Shown: positions 36,101-49,878 of the stretch, piece after piece
Layout: each line of letters starts with the position of its first letter
How positions within the stretch are numbered: position 1 is the stretch's first letter
From: Linyphia triangularis
Taxonomy: Eukaryota; Arthropoda; Arachnida; Araneae; Linyphiidae
Length of the DNA: 64,000 bases
Reading direction: 5' to 3'
Assembly: GCA_963978545.1 (NCBI GenBank)
Contig: OZ021723.1
Span: forward strand, 46,450,069 to 46,514,068
Notes under the pieces: model-generated
Told to the model about the DNA's origin: nothing
Databases searched by the model: none
Seen by the model: only the letters and a program-made list of their open reading frames with translations
Position numbers and translations under genes: made by a program

Positions 36101-39100
36101 ATTTGATGTAGGGATACACTTTATGCTGTCATCAGGCATGGTATAGCTTAAAAAAAAAAAAATTCCTTTAAAAGTGATGGAAACCAGCAAAAACTTCAAA
36201 TTTTCAACAAGCAAACAACTTTAAGCAACTATACCATGTTAACAAACAGGCCGAATATAATTAAATCTAGTTTCCTAAATTTTTAAGCTACATTTTAAGT
36301 ACTAAAATCTTTACATTTAAATTTTTATTCCTACCGTTCAGCTTGTTCAATAAAATAAAAAGCAACAATTTAAATACAATCGCAGTTAAAATAACAACTT
36401 TAAACACAGCTTCTTTAGAAATTTTTTAATTGAGACTAATTTTCAGAATATTTTTATATCAATTTTATATAAAATGATATAAAATTTTTAGTATAGATTC
36501 ACATGAAACGGCGAAATCGATCCTTAAACAGGCACTAATCACGGATATAGCGGCTATCTCATTTACGGAAGTCTAAGCGAATGGCTACAAAACGGTGTTG
36601 AAAATATCAGTAATAGCCGGTATTGTATTAGAGTAAACCTCGGCGAAAATGAACATCACTCTAACGAAAGCAATAGCGCTTGCAATACCGGCGAAAATCT
36701 AAATATCAGCCGAAATGAAAATCGCAACAACGATCGTATCGGCGATAGCATCGACGATATTTGCACAAATTTCGGTAATATCGACATTTTCTTGATAATA
36801 CTAGTGCAAATTTCGGTGATATCGGATGTTATCAAAGTACGGCATTCCACGAAAACAACTCTCACGCCAATTGAAATATCAAAGTTAGAACCTAATATAT
36901 CGGAGCAATTCTCAACAATAACGTTATTGTATAGGCGTAACACGAAATGAAAATTACCATCACAAAATCTCGGCGATAGTGCAATTCATCACGGTAATAT
37001 CAACATTCTTTCGGTAACATAGGGGCAAGTCTCAGATTTTACAACAGAGTAGCACTCAACGAAAATGCCCATCCATAAACGTAAATATTAGCGTTAGCGC
37101 CGAAGATACCGGAACAATTCTCAGCAATAACACTGTTATATCAGCGTAGTACTCCGGGAAAATAGTCACCACAGCAACCTAAATCACAGCGATAACGCAC
37201 GTTCTAGCCACACAAATCTCGGCAGTAGCGGACATTACATCAGCGTAACGCTTAACAAAAACAAGTAACACATACTAACGTAAATAAACGATATTTCCGC
37301 GGATGTCAGACTTGGAAGCAAGCGCATTATTAGTATACGTTAATCGCGTGAAATCGTAAGAAGGAATTTACATTTTGAGCAGAGAAAAAAATGACACAAA
37401 AGGATCAAATTTCGGCGCAGTTGGAAAAGTACAAAATGCGAGTTTGAGCGCCAAACTGACTAAAAAAATGTATTTCAGTGGATTTTTGAATTTGGAGCAG
37501 GAATGTGATGCGACCTCTGAGCGATAAATTTCCCGATCATTCGGAAGTGAAGCTGTTTCGAGGTTCAGCCTTAGAAAAAAAGTTATTTTTTCGTGGGATA
37601 GAAAAAGCGGGAAAACACGGATTTTTTTCAGGAATTAGAAAAGCGGAACTTTCTTTGAAAAAGCGGAATTCTTTTTTTTCTAAAAAATTAAAAAGGCGGA
37701 ATTCCGCCACATGGCGGAAGAAACTCATCCCTGATTCACCACGACTGTGCTGTGTCGATCAACGGAATAGAAACACGAATTTTTCTCCTGCCAGAAGTTA
37801 GTTCGGAAGCTATGAAATAGTTTAGTTTGAGTTTACTGGCGGAAGGGCGATGCGCCGATAGAAACAATGATTTTTCTCCAGTTCGAAGTCAATTAAAACA
37901 ATCCAAATTTGGCACAAGTGGGTTGGCCAAACTGAATTCGGTTGTTAATGGACAGAACACCTATTCCTTATTTTTTAAATTCTAATTAGTTAACACATTC
38001 GCTGCCACCAAAATTTATATATCCATCCTCAGAAGCCGAATTTAAAACAAGTGACACAGCGACATCACTATCTCCTTCCGATTCGCTCGTAGAATCCCAA
38101 CCGTAATCTTCATCGTCTAAGCTGTCATAATCAGAAAGATCACTCTTTTCTAGTAATTCTAATATTTCGGCATCAGTCAGTTTTTTATTTACTTTCCTTT
38201 TCTTGGGCTGTGAAGGTCCTACAATATTTGTACTGTTCGCCATTTTTAAAAATGCACATAAAAAAATTTAAACACAAAATTTAAAAACCAAGCACTAAAA
38301 ATATAAAAATAATGCTTCACTAAAGTGCCTCAAAAACCTCATCGTTCAACCTCCAAATCCGAACTAAAAATAAAGCAGTTTACTTATCATACTCGATCGT
38401 CGTCCCAGAGCGTCGCCGGCATGGGAGGTAGCGCCATGCTGACGCGCCAGCGCGTCAGTGGCAGCTAATGTGTTTTAAACGGAATTTAAAATAAAAGTTG
38501 TGATTGAAACCATCCAATAAAACATTTTACATATTCTTCTTCCAAAAATTAAATTGGTGCTAAATTATTTAATCGAATTCAACTTTTCTACGTTAATGTT
38601 CATAATATCTGAGAAAAGTTTCATTTTATTTAAGAACTTACCTTAACAAAGTTGGCGTTGATGTAGCATTTCAGAGGATCCCCAGAAGGCTCCGCCAGTA
38701 CAACTCTAGTTTCGGGTTCTGAAATAAATTTGTCCTCTACTATATCAAAATTACAAGAATACATAATGGTGACTAATATTTTACATAGAAATACCACCCG
38801 GAAATATATAAAGCATGATTTCGTATTTAGTTTTTTCAAGTTCGTAGTTCAGTAGCAGAAGACATTGTAAGTTTCCTTTTGAAAAAACTAATAAATTAAT
38901 GAGACAAATTGTGAGGCTTTTATGGTGCCTCATCGAAGTTTGATATTGCTGTCAGTACCTTTTTGAGTATGATTTATTACTTTCAATCCTAAGTAGTCAA
39001 AGAATATGAAAGTATGGTATTACGTAAAATTTTCCACAATTGTTAAACTCTCTCTCTTTTTTTTTTGTGATCTACGCTTAGAACGTCTCGAGTCCAAAAT

Positions 39101-40433
39101 AGAGGGATTGGAACATGACATGGTCTGTAGTGGATATTCTAATTTCAGAACGGACTGTGTTATAAGGTTAAAATTTATCCATTAGTCACGAAAATGAAGT
39201 TTGCGAATAAATTGTGCAAGCGCAGAAGGAACGAGAAAAAAAAAAAAAAAAAAAAAAAATTACGCTTTTTAGAAATTGCCTTAAACGACTAAATGATTTA
39301 GATTAAAACGCTCTGGTGTAGTACCTTCATCATCAAGATATTCTCAACCGCCTACATTTTCTAAAAAATGCTCTCTACTCACAGTTGGGCCTGAGTGCAA
39401 GACTCGTATGCAAGAAGTCCCATGATCAATCCTAGTTGCAAGCAATCTATTTTGAGTAAGTACGACGGCAACTGTAACAATCTCGTTTCGGTATTAGCTG
39501 GTATTAGTTTCCCGGGTTTTCTCTCTAGTGTGGCATGGGTGTATAAAAGGAGAGAGGTGCCATATCAGATGCCGATTCCTTTTTATTTAGCCAAGTGGGA
39601 AATTTTGATTGCACAATTGTAGATGAGGTGCATGGCTGTCGCAAAGCTCTTGCGCAGGAAAACCAAATAAACACCTGAGATTTCTCCCATTCGTAACCGA
39701 AAGGCGAGGCAATTTTCCCTTTAGAGTAACCTTAAAAAAAAACCCAGGCTATTATTCATTTGGTTCACTTTTTTCTCAAATTTATCTTCCAGTCATGCAC
39801 TTTGAATGAAACATTTTTAGAAAAGTCGGGCATTATGGATCTTGGGAAAAAAGGGTTGTCCCAATGTATTCGTATTTGGCGTCAGCGCCACCCACTTTTT
39901 GTAATCTCTCTGTTACAAGTTTGACACAGCGTTCCACAGCTTATGCGTGACAAGTAAAGCTTATGCGTACAAGCTTTCAGTGGCCTCTAGTAGCACAGAA
40001 ACGCTGGCCAATATCGCCAGAGATTGGTCAATCGTTGCAAACCAGTCGTTGGAAACGATATTGGCCGATCTCGCCAAATTCTGGATAAAATATAGAAGAG
40101 TCTTTGAAATGTCGATGCATAGTTTTAATGAAACACAATTGTATAATGAGCTTCAAAGGAAGAGAAGGCGCCACGAGATAGGCCACGTTCATTGAAAACC
40201 GCCAAAACGCAGTTTTTATCCATGTTTCAAAGGTTATACGCGAACGATTAATATTGAATAATTACTAATTTAATTTTTTCCCCCAAGTTCTGTCTACTTC
40301 ATTCCACACAATGAAAACCAATGCATCTCGATAATCTAGTGATTGATGTGCTCTACAAATTGATGGAAAAAAATTATTTTTCGTTTCGTTTTAAAACTTT
40401 GCAGTGAATACGTGAAATAAATAAAATTTTGAC

Positions 40434-40467
<34 letters not shown>

Positions 40468-43400
40468 TAAAAAATAACGTTAGTAGGCATTTTTCTGAAA
40501 AGGTAATTTTTTTTTAGCAAAAATTTTTACTTTTGAGTATTTTTAATTATTAATATACGTTTTAAAAATGCATAGAACAGCGTTTTTCTGTACCACTCTT
40601 TAACTACACATTGCAAACTATAGCCATTCAAGTATATAATGTTTAGAAAGTTTTAAATATTTAGGACAAATAGTTATTTTTTGTAATTTTTCCTAGCTTT
40701 GTGGTAAATGCGCGAACGGAAGATTTTTTTTTCCTTTTTTTTTTTTTTTTCAAAATTTGTTTACAGTGGTTCTTATCAAGATATGTAAAAACTTTTTTAC
40801 CTAATGCGTTTCAAAAAAAAAAAATAAAAAAAAAAAAAAAAAAAAAAATCAATTTGATCCACCCTAATGTGGGAAGGGTTATTGGTCAATCATAAGACTA
40901 ATTTATCGCGAAAGATTTTTATGACATTTGTGATTGGTATTGACATGATATAGTTTTGGAGCAATTGATTTGTAAGATTTTGGTAGACACTTCAAAATAC
41001 ATTTAAAAAGGAATTTCTCAATTAGCACTCATAAGTATGTATATAGTTGCGTTAGTACTTACTTGGTAGAATGTTGGAGTACCTGTTCTTCACGTGTGCT
41101 CCTTCAGGAATTGAATCAAGTTTAGCCATATTCATTGGGATTTTCTGAAAATAGATTTTCCTTTAAATATATATATATTTTGAGAAATTCTTTCGTTGTT
41201 TATTTCATCATTTATCATAAACTATCACGTCAAGATAATAGTCTTGTTTATAAAATGCAAGATAAAATTACTTTTCATGTAAAAAATTTCTAGGCACAAG
41301 GATCGTTAGTAACTTGTCCTCACCTGGCTGTTGAAAATCACAAAAAGGTGGTTATAAAAAAAGGTTAGAATATACAAAACTCTTGTTACAAGTGGAATAG
41401 ATTTAAAATTATTCATTTGAAAAGAAAATTCATTTATAACTATTATATAGCTTCTAATTAGGAAATTAAATAATATTTTTAAAACAAGGTTTGAACAAAG
41501 GTTTTAATACGATTTAAAATAATCAGTCTAGTGTTCATATTATTTGCCCTATAGTTCCTAAAGTAATTTTGAAATAAAAGTAGCAATAAAAATAATTTTC
41601 AGCTTGGTAAAAAAAAAATTATTCTAATTATATGCTTGTTTTAATTAGATGTCAGTGCTATTTTGTGACACGTCATATAAATTTAGAAAATGTAATAATA
41701 TAGTATTTATTTCAACCAACTGAAGTCCAAGAAAGTAAAAATGAATTTCATAATATCTTTCTGTCCAACTAACAAATTTCAAGGCTAAATATCAGCAAAC
41801 AGCAGATACCATTATAAGGATGCTTTTATTCATATTTGTCATAAAATATCTGTAAAGACTAAGGGCGTGAAACATCGTAAAACTTTTAATTACATTATAA
41901 TACAGGACACTGTATATTTGGCATGGATTGATGTAATTTACCGTAATTGTTTTCATAATTTCATTAATTTTTAAAACTGGCCAGTTTTGCAATATTTTTG
42001 GCGATAATTAGTGGGCTGTTCTAAAAATTAAAAAAAAGCACCGCCAAACTTGAAAAATTGGCGATATGTTCTTCGATAATTATTACGTTATTCTTTCGGG
42101 TAAGTAAACAGGGGAAAAACAGTTGTTGATGGGCAATGCTTGAAGGCAGAACTCCGTGTTAAAGACATTTGGTTTTCCTCTTTTTTACGCCTTTATCGAA
42201 TTTTTACGGGAATCACGTAGGTGGAGGTGTTTAGAACACCTTAAAAGGCATTACCGTAGCGATTTTGGTTAAAATCGTATGAACTCTTTTTTTTTTTTGG
42301 CAACTATTGAAAAACGAAATTTCAATAGCAGTTACCTTTTGCACACCCGCAAATAGCGCATGGGGTCAAAGCAAACTGTCAGGATTTTTAACACAGAAGA
42401 GAACTCTACCGACTTTTCAGTCTAATTAATCTGATCTTAGCATTACACTATGCTTTCACCTTCTTACAAAATGCTGTTCATTCCTTGACCATTCAATTTT
42501 TTAAACCTTTGCTTCTTAGGATAATGTTCTTTAGTTGCGCTTCCAAAACTAACCTTAAGAAGTTAGAACAAGTTCAATTAAGTGCTGCCCGGATTATCAC
42601 CGGTTTGAGACATAGCTGTCCTTCTGAAATCGTTCTGTATGAAGCCGACTTGCAGCCGCTCCATACTAGAAGACAAGCTGGTCTTGTTAAATACTATAAT
42701 AAACTCTCTAGTTATGGCCTCTGCAACAAGACCTCCATGTATCTTAACAGCTGGAGTAATCATCAAAGATTAAAGAGGAACAGCCCTTTCAGTCTGGCCG
42801 CCTCTCTTCATCTACCCAATAGTAATGTTGAACCCAACTCACTACAATGCTGCTTAAATCCAGCTGAAGGATTCCCCAGGGTTCACTTTCACTTTAACTT
42901 AAGTTCTCATGTTAACAAGAAAGACTACATCCCAGAACATCTTAGACAAATGACCTTAGAAAACCTGAGCCACATTCCTAACAATGCCATTAAAATATTT
43001 ACTGATGGTAGTAAAATTGACAATCTTGCTGGCAGTGGAATCGAAACCCCTCAAGCTAATCTGACTCTTTCTCATCGTAATCCTAATCACTGCTCTGTCT
43101 TCAGAAGTGAATTGATTGCAATAGACCTGGGACTAGAAGATATTCTAACCGAAGAGGATTATGGTGACCTATGGATCTTGTATGACAGCCGTAGCTCTCT
43201 CCACCATCCGCGACAGGATCAGCACCTCTATCCTGCTTAAATTAAAGCTCATTTCTCTCAATCATGATGTTCATTTGCAATGGGTACCTTCCCATGTGAA
43301 TCTCCACGGGAACGAAATGGCCGATATCCTTGCTAAGGAGGGTTGCAGGATTTCAACATCTCCCTCTTCCACACTTACTTTTTTGGAATTGTAATCTCTG

Positions 43401-46400
43401 GAAAAATCAAAGATCTCGGAGGAGTGGAAAACACCCCCAGCCCATAATTGGTACAAGGGCTCAAAACCGGGTTTGTCCCTTGATCTCCCGTGTGACAGAC
43501 CGTACCCTGACTGTTCTATCAAGGCTTGCTAGCGGTCACATCAAGTGCCTCACTTTCAACGAGGGCAGGAAAACCTTCGCCACCTGCACCAAGTGCCAAA
43601 ATCATCAGGCCTCTCCTGAGCACCTCTTGGATTGCATGGGACTCTCTAAGGAGGATCTCTTTAGCAATCCTCTCCTAGTCTTCGACTTCCTTTTAGTCAA
43701 CGAACTCGTGGATCTTGTTTGACTCCGTCAGACAGTGAGGATTAGCAACAACAACAGGATAATGTTCAGAAATTCTGAAAGGGATCAGTAGAACTTACTT
43801 TAAATTCTTCTTCCAAAAGATCTCTGCTTTTAAGACAATTCGTTAATGTCTTTATATCCAGAGGATGAGAAGGAATTTCCTATAAAAAAAATTAAAAAAT
43901 TCTAAGTTAAACGGTAAGAAATGGGTGAATTTTTAAAAAAGTATATCTGGAAGTACATTCGCACGCGGAAATTTACATAATTTTAACACATAGCTTTTTT
44001 TTCTTTTTCTTTTTTTGACATGTAATAAAACAACAAAAGTAAAACCAGAATTCAAAGGGTTTGAATTAGCACTGTTTACGTAGTAAGCACCACTTGAGCT
44101 TTTGCAAACATATACCAAATCAGTAATCTGTTTTTTTCTTTCTGAAGCCGTTTAAAAAAGTAAGCTTGAAAAATTTAACACTTTTGAATCCAAGCATCCA
44201 AAATTGTTTCCAGTAAAATATTGATAGGTTTCTACTTTTTGGGTTTTTTAAAAAAATATTATTCTACCGATAAGTTTTGGAGTTAAGAGATAGTAGGGTT
44301 TCTCCAACATTTATTTTTATAGATTTATAGCACAAATTTATTACAAGCCCAAAAATTATACAATTTTGAATAAAAAACTTTAATATTTCATTAAACACAA
44401 TGCATTTCAAGTAAACAAAAATTCTGCAATTGAAAATCAATTACTGTGGAATTCAAAAAATATATAATGTTACGAATTTCTGTATATTTGTAAATATTTC
44501 GTAGTATTAATTATGTAAAAAGGAAAATTTATGTACATTTCGCATAACGCAGTGCAAGAGTTTGACTTTACTTCGCTTTCCTGCAATGCGTCTCTTAATG
44601 TTTGAAAATGAGTTTCACAGGGATAATGCTGGAAAACGAGTTTTACAAGGAGAAGGCCATTTAACATTATGGTTAATGGCAATCTCGCCAAGTTGGCGAC
44701 GGTTTTGGAGACATTTTCGGTCCCTATGTACCTGTATAGGGCTTTTCGACTGCGATCTGGAAAATTCTCCAAATTTCTATCTCTAGAAGATTCGCGAAGG
44801 ATTGATTTTCCTATATAAGGCCGGCGAAGAGTTAATTATCTCTCAGCGAGCTTTCAGAGAGTTCCGAAAGTGAACTATATTGCATTGTCTTTTGCGTTGA
44901 TTTGAACAGTTGTGTATCTAGTTTTTAACTGCTGTTTGTGCTCTATTGTTGTGTAAAGAGCTGCATTGAGTCTATTAGAACGGAAAGTTCTGGAGATGTA
45001 AAAGAATCTGCAAAGAGTTATACCGGAATAAATTTCCTCAAGTTTTGATCTGCTTTGGCTTCAAATGTTTCGAACCCATCCACGCAACAATATATATTAT
45101 TAAAATGTTCTAATTCTGCTACCGTAAAATGGGGTGAATCGGAACACTTTTCAGCTTTCAAAGTAATTATCGGTTGTAATAAGATCATTAAGGAACATTT
45201 TTGACGTAGAAACTTGGGTCTTACCTTCTTCTTTGAGAATCAACCCAAAATTTTTTGTAAAAACTAGGACTTTAATTTATTTTGAATTTTTTCATGGTGT
45301 TCCAATTCACCCCGCAGAAAGGGGTGAATCGGAACACTCGTTACAATTTATGTCTGATCTTATTTAAATGTTTACAGGGTGGCAAAAAACAAATAATAAT
45401 GCATTGTGGAGAATAGGAACACAAAATTATCATAAAAAAATCATTTAATATGCCGGATAAAATTTATGTTTGTCAATTATTGTCAAAACAAATCATATGT
45501 TTGAAAGCGTATCAACTCTTATATAACTCTCCTATAACCCATCCAAAAAGTCGTTAAAATTAAAAATACTTTTTAATCTACTTTATGTTTGCGTGTTGTA
45601 TGACTGCAAATTCTTTAAAATATCTTGAGAAAGGAGAAAAGCATCCTCATTTGTTTCAGAAAATCTCTTCGTTCATAAGCGCTTTTTGTAAAACACACTT
45701 ATATAGCAATAATCTTGTGGGTGTAAAACTTTTCTCACATTGAGTCTTCATACATTTTTCCATATAACTTAAAGATAAAGAAGTCATTTAGAGAAAAAAA
45801 AACACTGGAATAATCGGGTTTTCTGCTATGCGGAAACTAGGCTCCTCTTCTGACATTTATTCAAGCCTGCAATCTTGATTACTGTCTTGAAGGGAGTAAT
45901 TAGACTCTTCTTCAGTCGTTGAATCTTGTGTGGAACATAATCTTGCCAAAAACAGCCTTTTAATATCACTTTTCAAGTGTTCCGATTCACCCCGCAAATC
46001 TCAAAATCGAGACGAGGCAAAACATAAAAATTCGTAAAATAAAAAGTTTTTAAAACCAAGTTAAATTAAGTATGGCATGCTGTTGTGAATGTTTATACTT
46101 ACCTAAAAATATATTAGTTAAGTCTATAACTGGTACATGTTATTAATTAAGGGATAAGTTTTGGAAAGGTTAAAATTCATTGGATTGTATGCACGCTCTT
46201 TCAGAATTTTTTTTTAAAAAAAGGACAGTGTTGAAAACCTCACAAAACGATGTTCCAAGATTAAAAACATGTTAACCAAATGAAAAATAAATATATAATT
46301 AATAAAACTGCTTTATTTGTGTAAAATAATAATTTCTTTGTAACTTCATGAAGTTTTGTTCCGATTCACCCCGCTGTTCCTATTCATCCCATTTTACGGT

Positions 46401-46458
46401 ACTCTTGGAAATAAATGGGTTGCGTCAACTTTCATTTTAAGTTTAACTCTCTTGCTGC

Positions 46459-46489
<31 letters not shown>

Positions 46490-47917
46490 CTGTATCTATG
46501 GGGAGCAGGATATCAAGAAGTTCAATTAAGGGAAAAAATATATTTCAAATTAAGAAAATTTAAAAAAAAATTAAATATGCAATTAATACTATTTGATAAG
46601 TGGGAATAAATTCTCTCACAAATTCTTTTTAAAACCACCACTTAATGTGACTAAGTTGATATTAAAGTAAAAATATTTAATTTTTGATTCATAAACTCAT
46701 TTCATAGCCAAATTCAAGTTAAAATAAAAGGATGATAAAATTTTACATAAATTTATATCGTTTAGCAACTATACTAAAATTTATAAAAATATTTTAATAT
46801 CAAATTGAAATTTGTTGACTGTTCACAAAAATAAATCAGAAATAAATAAAATAAAAAATAAATTTAAATTAAATTGCAAATAAACTTATGAATTTAAGGA
46901 TGAAGTTATTCTATTATTTTCGAAAGGGTTAAAATAATAATTTATTGTGAAAGAAGGAAAAAATAAACATGCTCGTCGTTGAGTTTTCAAAGGCGTGGTT
47001 CTGTAAAAAGGCAGACATGCGTGGGATTATAATCGGGGCATGGGATGCCTTATACATAATGACCTGAAGGATGAGATTGTGCACCTGAAGTAATTCTTGG
47101 TGCTATTCTGATAAGATGCAGTTTGAAATTCAAAATTATTTCTTACAGGCTGCGCAGTGGAAATGAGTAATTTTTTTATCGACTTCAAAATCCCGATTAT
47201 CTTTTTATCCTATGTCTATGTTATTTTCTTATCTATGCCTTGAAAACTCCAGAGCTACTAGTTCGATTTCCATGAAACTTTGTGCATAATAATATGCTTC
47301 ATTACTAGACATTTTTATATGAAAGTATGTAAAAAGTGTAATTATCTAAAAATGCCACATATCGTTAAATTTCGGGAATATATGGTTATGCTCAGCTAAT
47401 CCAGTAAAAATGAAGCGGCAAATTTTCAGGAGCTGTGTTTAGAGACAATTGCGCCAAATTATTATACAACTAGATTAGTTGTGAACCGAATTTCAAAAAG
47501 AAACGTTTTCAAGGAGAAACACTCGTCGATTTACCAAAACAACAAAAAAGCAAATTCGTGATCATGAAGATCCCACTGATAAGGGGGAAAGTAGGGTCAA
47601 GTGGAAAAGTCTCATAAAGTTAGTGACAGTTGATCACCTGAAACTGTAGCTTTATTGGTGTTTTAACCTTCTTTCAGATTTATCCAACAACCATTATGAT
47701 CAGATATTCGGAAATTAAGTAAATTTTATTTCAAAAGAAAACAATAATTAAAAAAAATATTAACATTTAAATTGCAATAACAATAATAATAAAAACAGCA
47801 GTTAAATTTATGATTCGTAGTCTATGATCAGCTTCTGTTTATTGTGGAAGAAATGTCGGTGTTCGGAAATTGTTAGAGTGGGAGGCGACTACAAGTTTAG
47901 ATGCTCCATCAAACATC

Positions 47918-47968
<51 letters not shown>

Positions 47969-49846
47969 GGAGAAAAGCAAGTAGATTATGAATCCATTGG
48001 TCTGCCTTGGAAAAATGGCCGAAACTGGTCAAAAATAGACTTAGAATGAGTTGAGATGCCAAATAACGAGCATTCTTTTTTATTTGGTAACCCATAGCTC
48101 TTTAATTTTCAAAAAAGAAGGTTGCAGACTATTCAGATATCTGGCGATGGCTTACTTGCATCTTTTAAAAGTGAGTCAAATTGGCAATAAATATTACGTC
48201 ACTGATATCGTCAATTTGGTTTGCTTTAAAAGTCTACAAGTTTTCCGTACCACAGATCAGAAATCGTTTGCGCCTTTCCTCATAGAAAATCAAAGTGCGG
48301 TGAGTTACTAGACAAAAAAGTGTTCACTTTTTGGCAAGTTATGACATACTTGGCAATCGGATTTAGTTCAACTTATTCAAAGTCGATTTTTATTTTCGGC
48401 CATTTTTGCCTCGGAAGACTAGCGGAAGATGATTCACAATCTACTCACTTTTCTCCACATACTCAGGGCCTGATTTACCATTAGGCCCACTAGGCCCGGG
48501 CCTAGGGGCCCCCAAATTTTGAAAATTTTCTGAAAATTTTAAATATAATGGTCTTTTTATGGGAAGTAATGAACAAAAATAATAAAAAAATTTTAGTTAC
48601 AAAACCGCAAATTCCATATTTTTTATAGTCACAGAGAGTTAAGTTCGATAGATTAACCTAATAAAACCTAATTAAGCAAATCTTTCCGGTTCAGCCAATC
48701 ATATACAACTTCTTCATATGTACACGGAGACGAGGGCTTTACGCCGTTGTTCTCCTTCTCTCCCTTCTTGTAAAGAGATGTTCACCAACCAACAGTATAC
48801 AACTTCTTATATTATGAAATGAAAGAGTTTTTGTGATTGGTTGGTTTGCAGGCTCTTCTGTGGATTTCTTATAATTTTTTTGGCCCTCCTTTTTGGTGAG
48901 ATCGTGGAAAGGTTACTTTGTATTATTTACAATTATTGTTATAAAATTAAGTAATCTTTATTATTATATAATTTGTGGATCCTGTGGTAAAATGTAAATA
49001 CAGGAAAGTGTGCTTTAAAATCAGTGCTCATGGGGGGGGGGGGTCTTGATTAATTCAAATATTTTGAGGAAATCAAGATCATACTAATTATAACAAAAAA
49101 ATTGTGTGAAAGTAAACTATGAGTTTTAATTGTAAAAAGTTAGTCTTAACGAATGTAGCTTGTTCTGGTAATATTGTGACGTAATTAAGTAAATATTTAC
49201 TATTGGGGGCCCCTCTCTGAATGTTGGGCCTACAGTAAAAAAAATTCTAAATCGGGCCCTGCACATACTTATAAGAAATTCATAACGAATGTTTGATGGA
49301 GCACCTAAACTTGCAGTCGCCTATCGGATTATGTAGGGCAAGGAAAAAATGGTGGTTACTCTTTTGGTTGTTTTCAGATTATCTGGCGCAGTCAGCAACA
49401 CAAGGGCTATAATGCGCCGAAATATTCGTCATTAGACAAACCAACATACATTTACAAACACCCATGCCTAACACGGGACTCGAACCTGCAACCTCGCGGT
49501 CTAGAAGCTAATACGCTAACCACTATACCGTTTGGTCGACAGTTGCTCTTTTGAAGTCAAATATTTGTTCAAAGTAAACTATTAAATAGATGGTCGCATA
49601 ATTTGAAGGAAAATGAAAATATTTAAATTTAGCTTAATTTTATTTCAAGCAAAGTGTGTCATAAGATTTTTTAAGAAATGAGTTTTCTCTGAGGATGGGA
49701 AGGGCACTAACACAATATTGGCCAATCAATTTTAAGGTATTTGAGGAGATGATTTTAGAAAGAGTAGAATCACAAAAAATAGCTGTACGTTTTTAGGGGT
49801 TTAGTTAATAATTTCACCTTCAAATTAGTGAAACACGTGAGAAACC

Positions 49847-49878
<32 letters not shown>

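Larger units (their letters stand above)
35605..38641. other. Phosphatase intron with two DNA elements
   Basis: 35929-37732 CAGGG element with CpG-bearing array and 37990-38478 piggyBac-type element. The rest is plain. Confidence 0.6.

Noticed and set aside
37505..37801. Charged 98-codon frame
   Set aside because: Encoded by the terminal GGCGGAATTCCGCC-type repeats of the 35929-37732 element; phase pattern is that of repeated DNA.
39947..40195. 82-codon open frame that looks protein-like
   Set aside because: No recognisable domain, internal symmetry of the DNA explains the pattern, no splice sites that would join it to the phosphatase.
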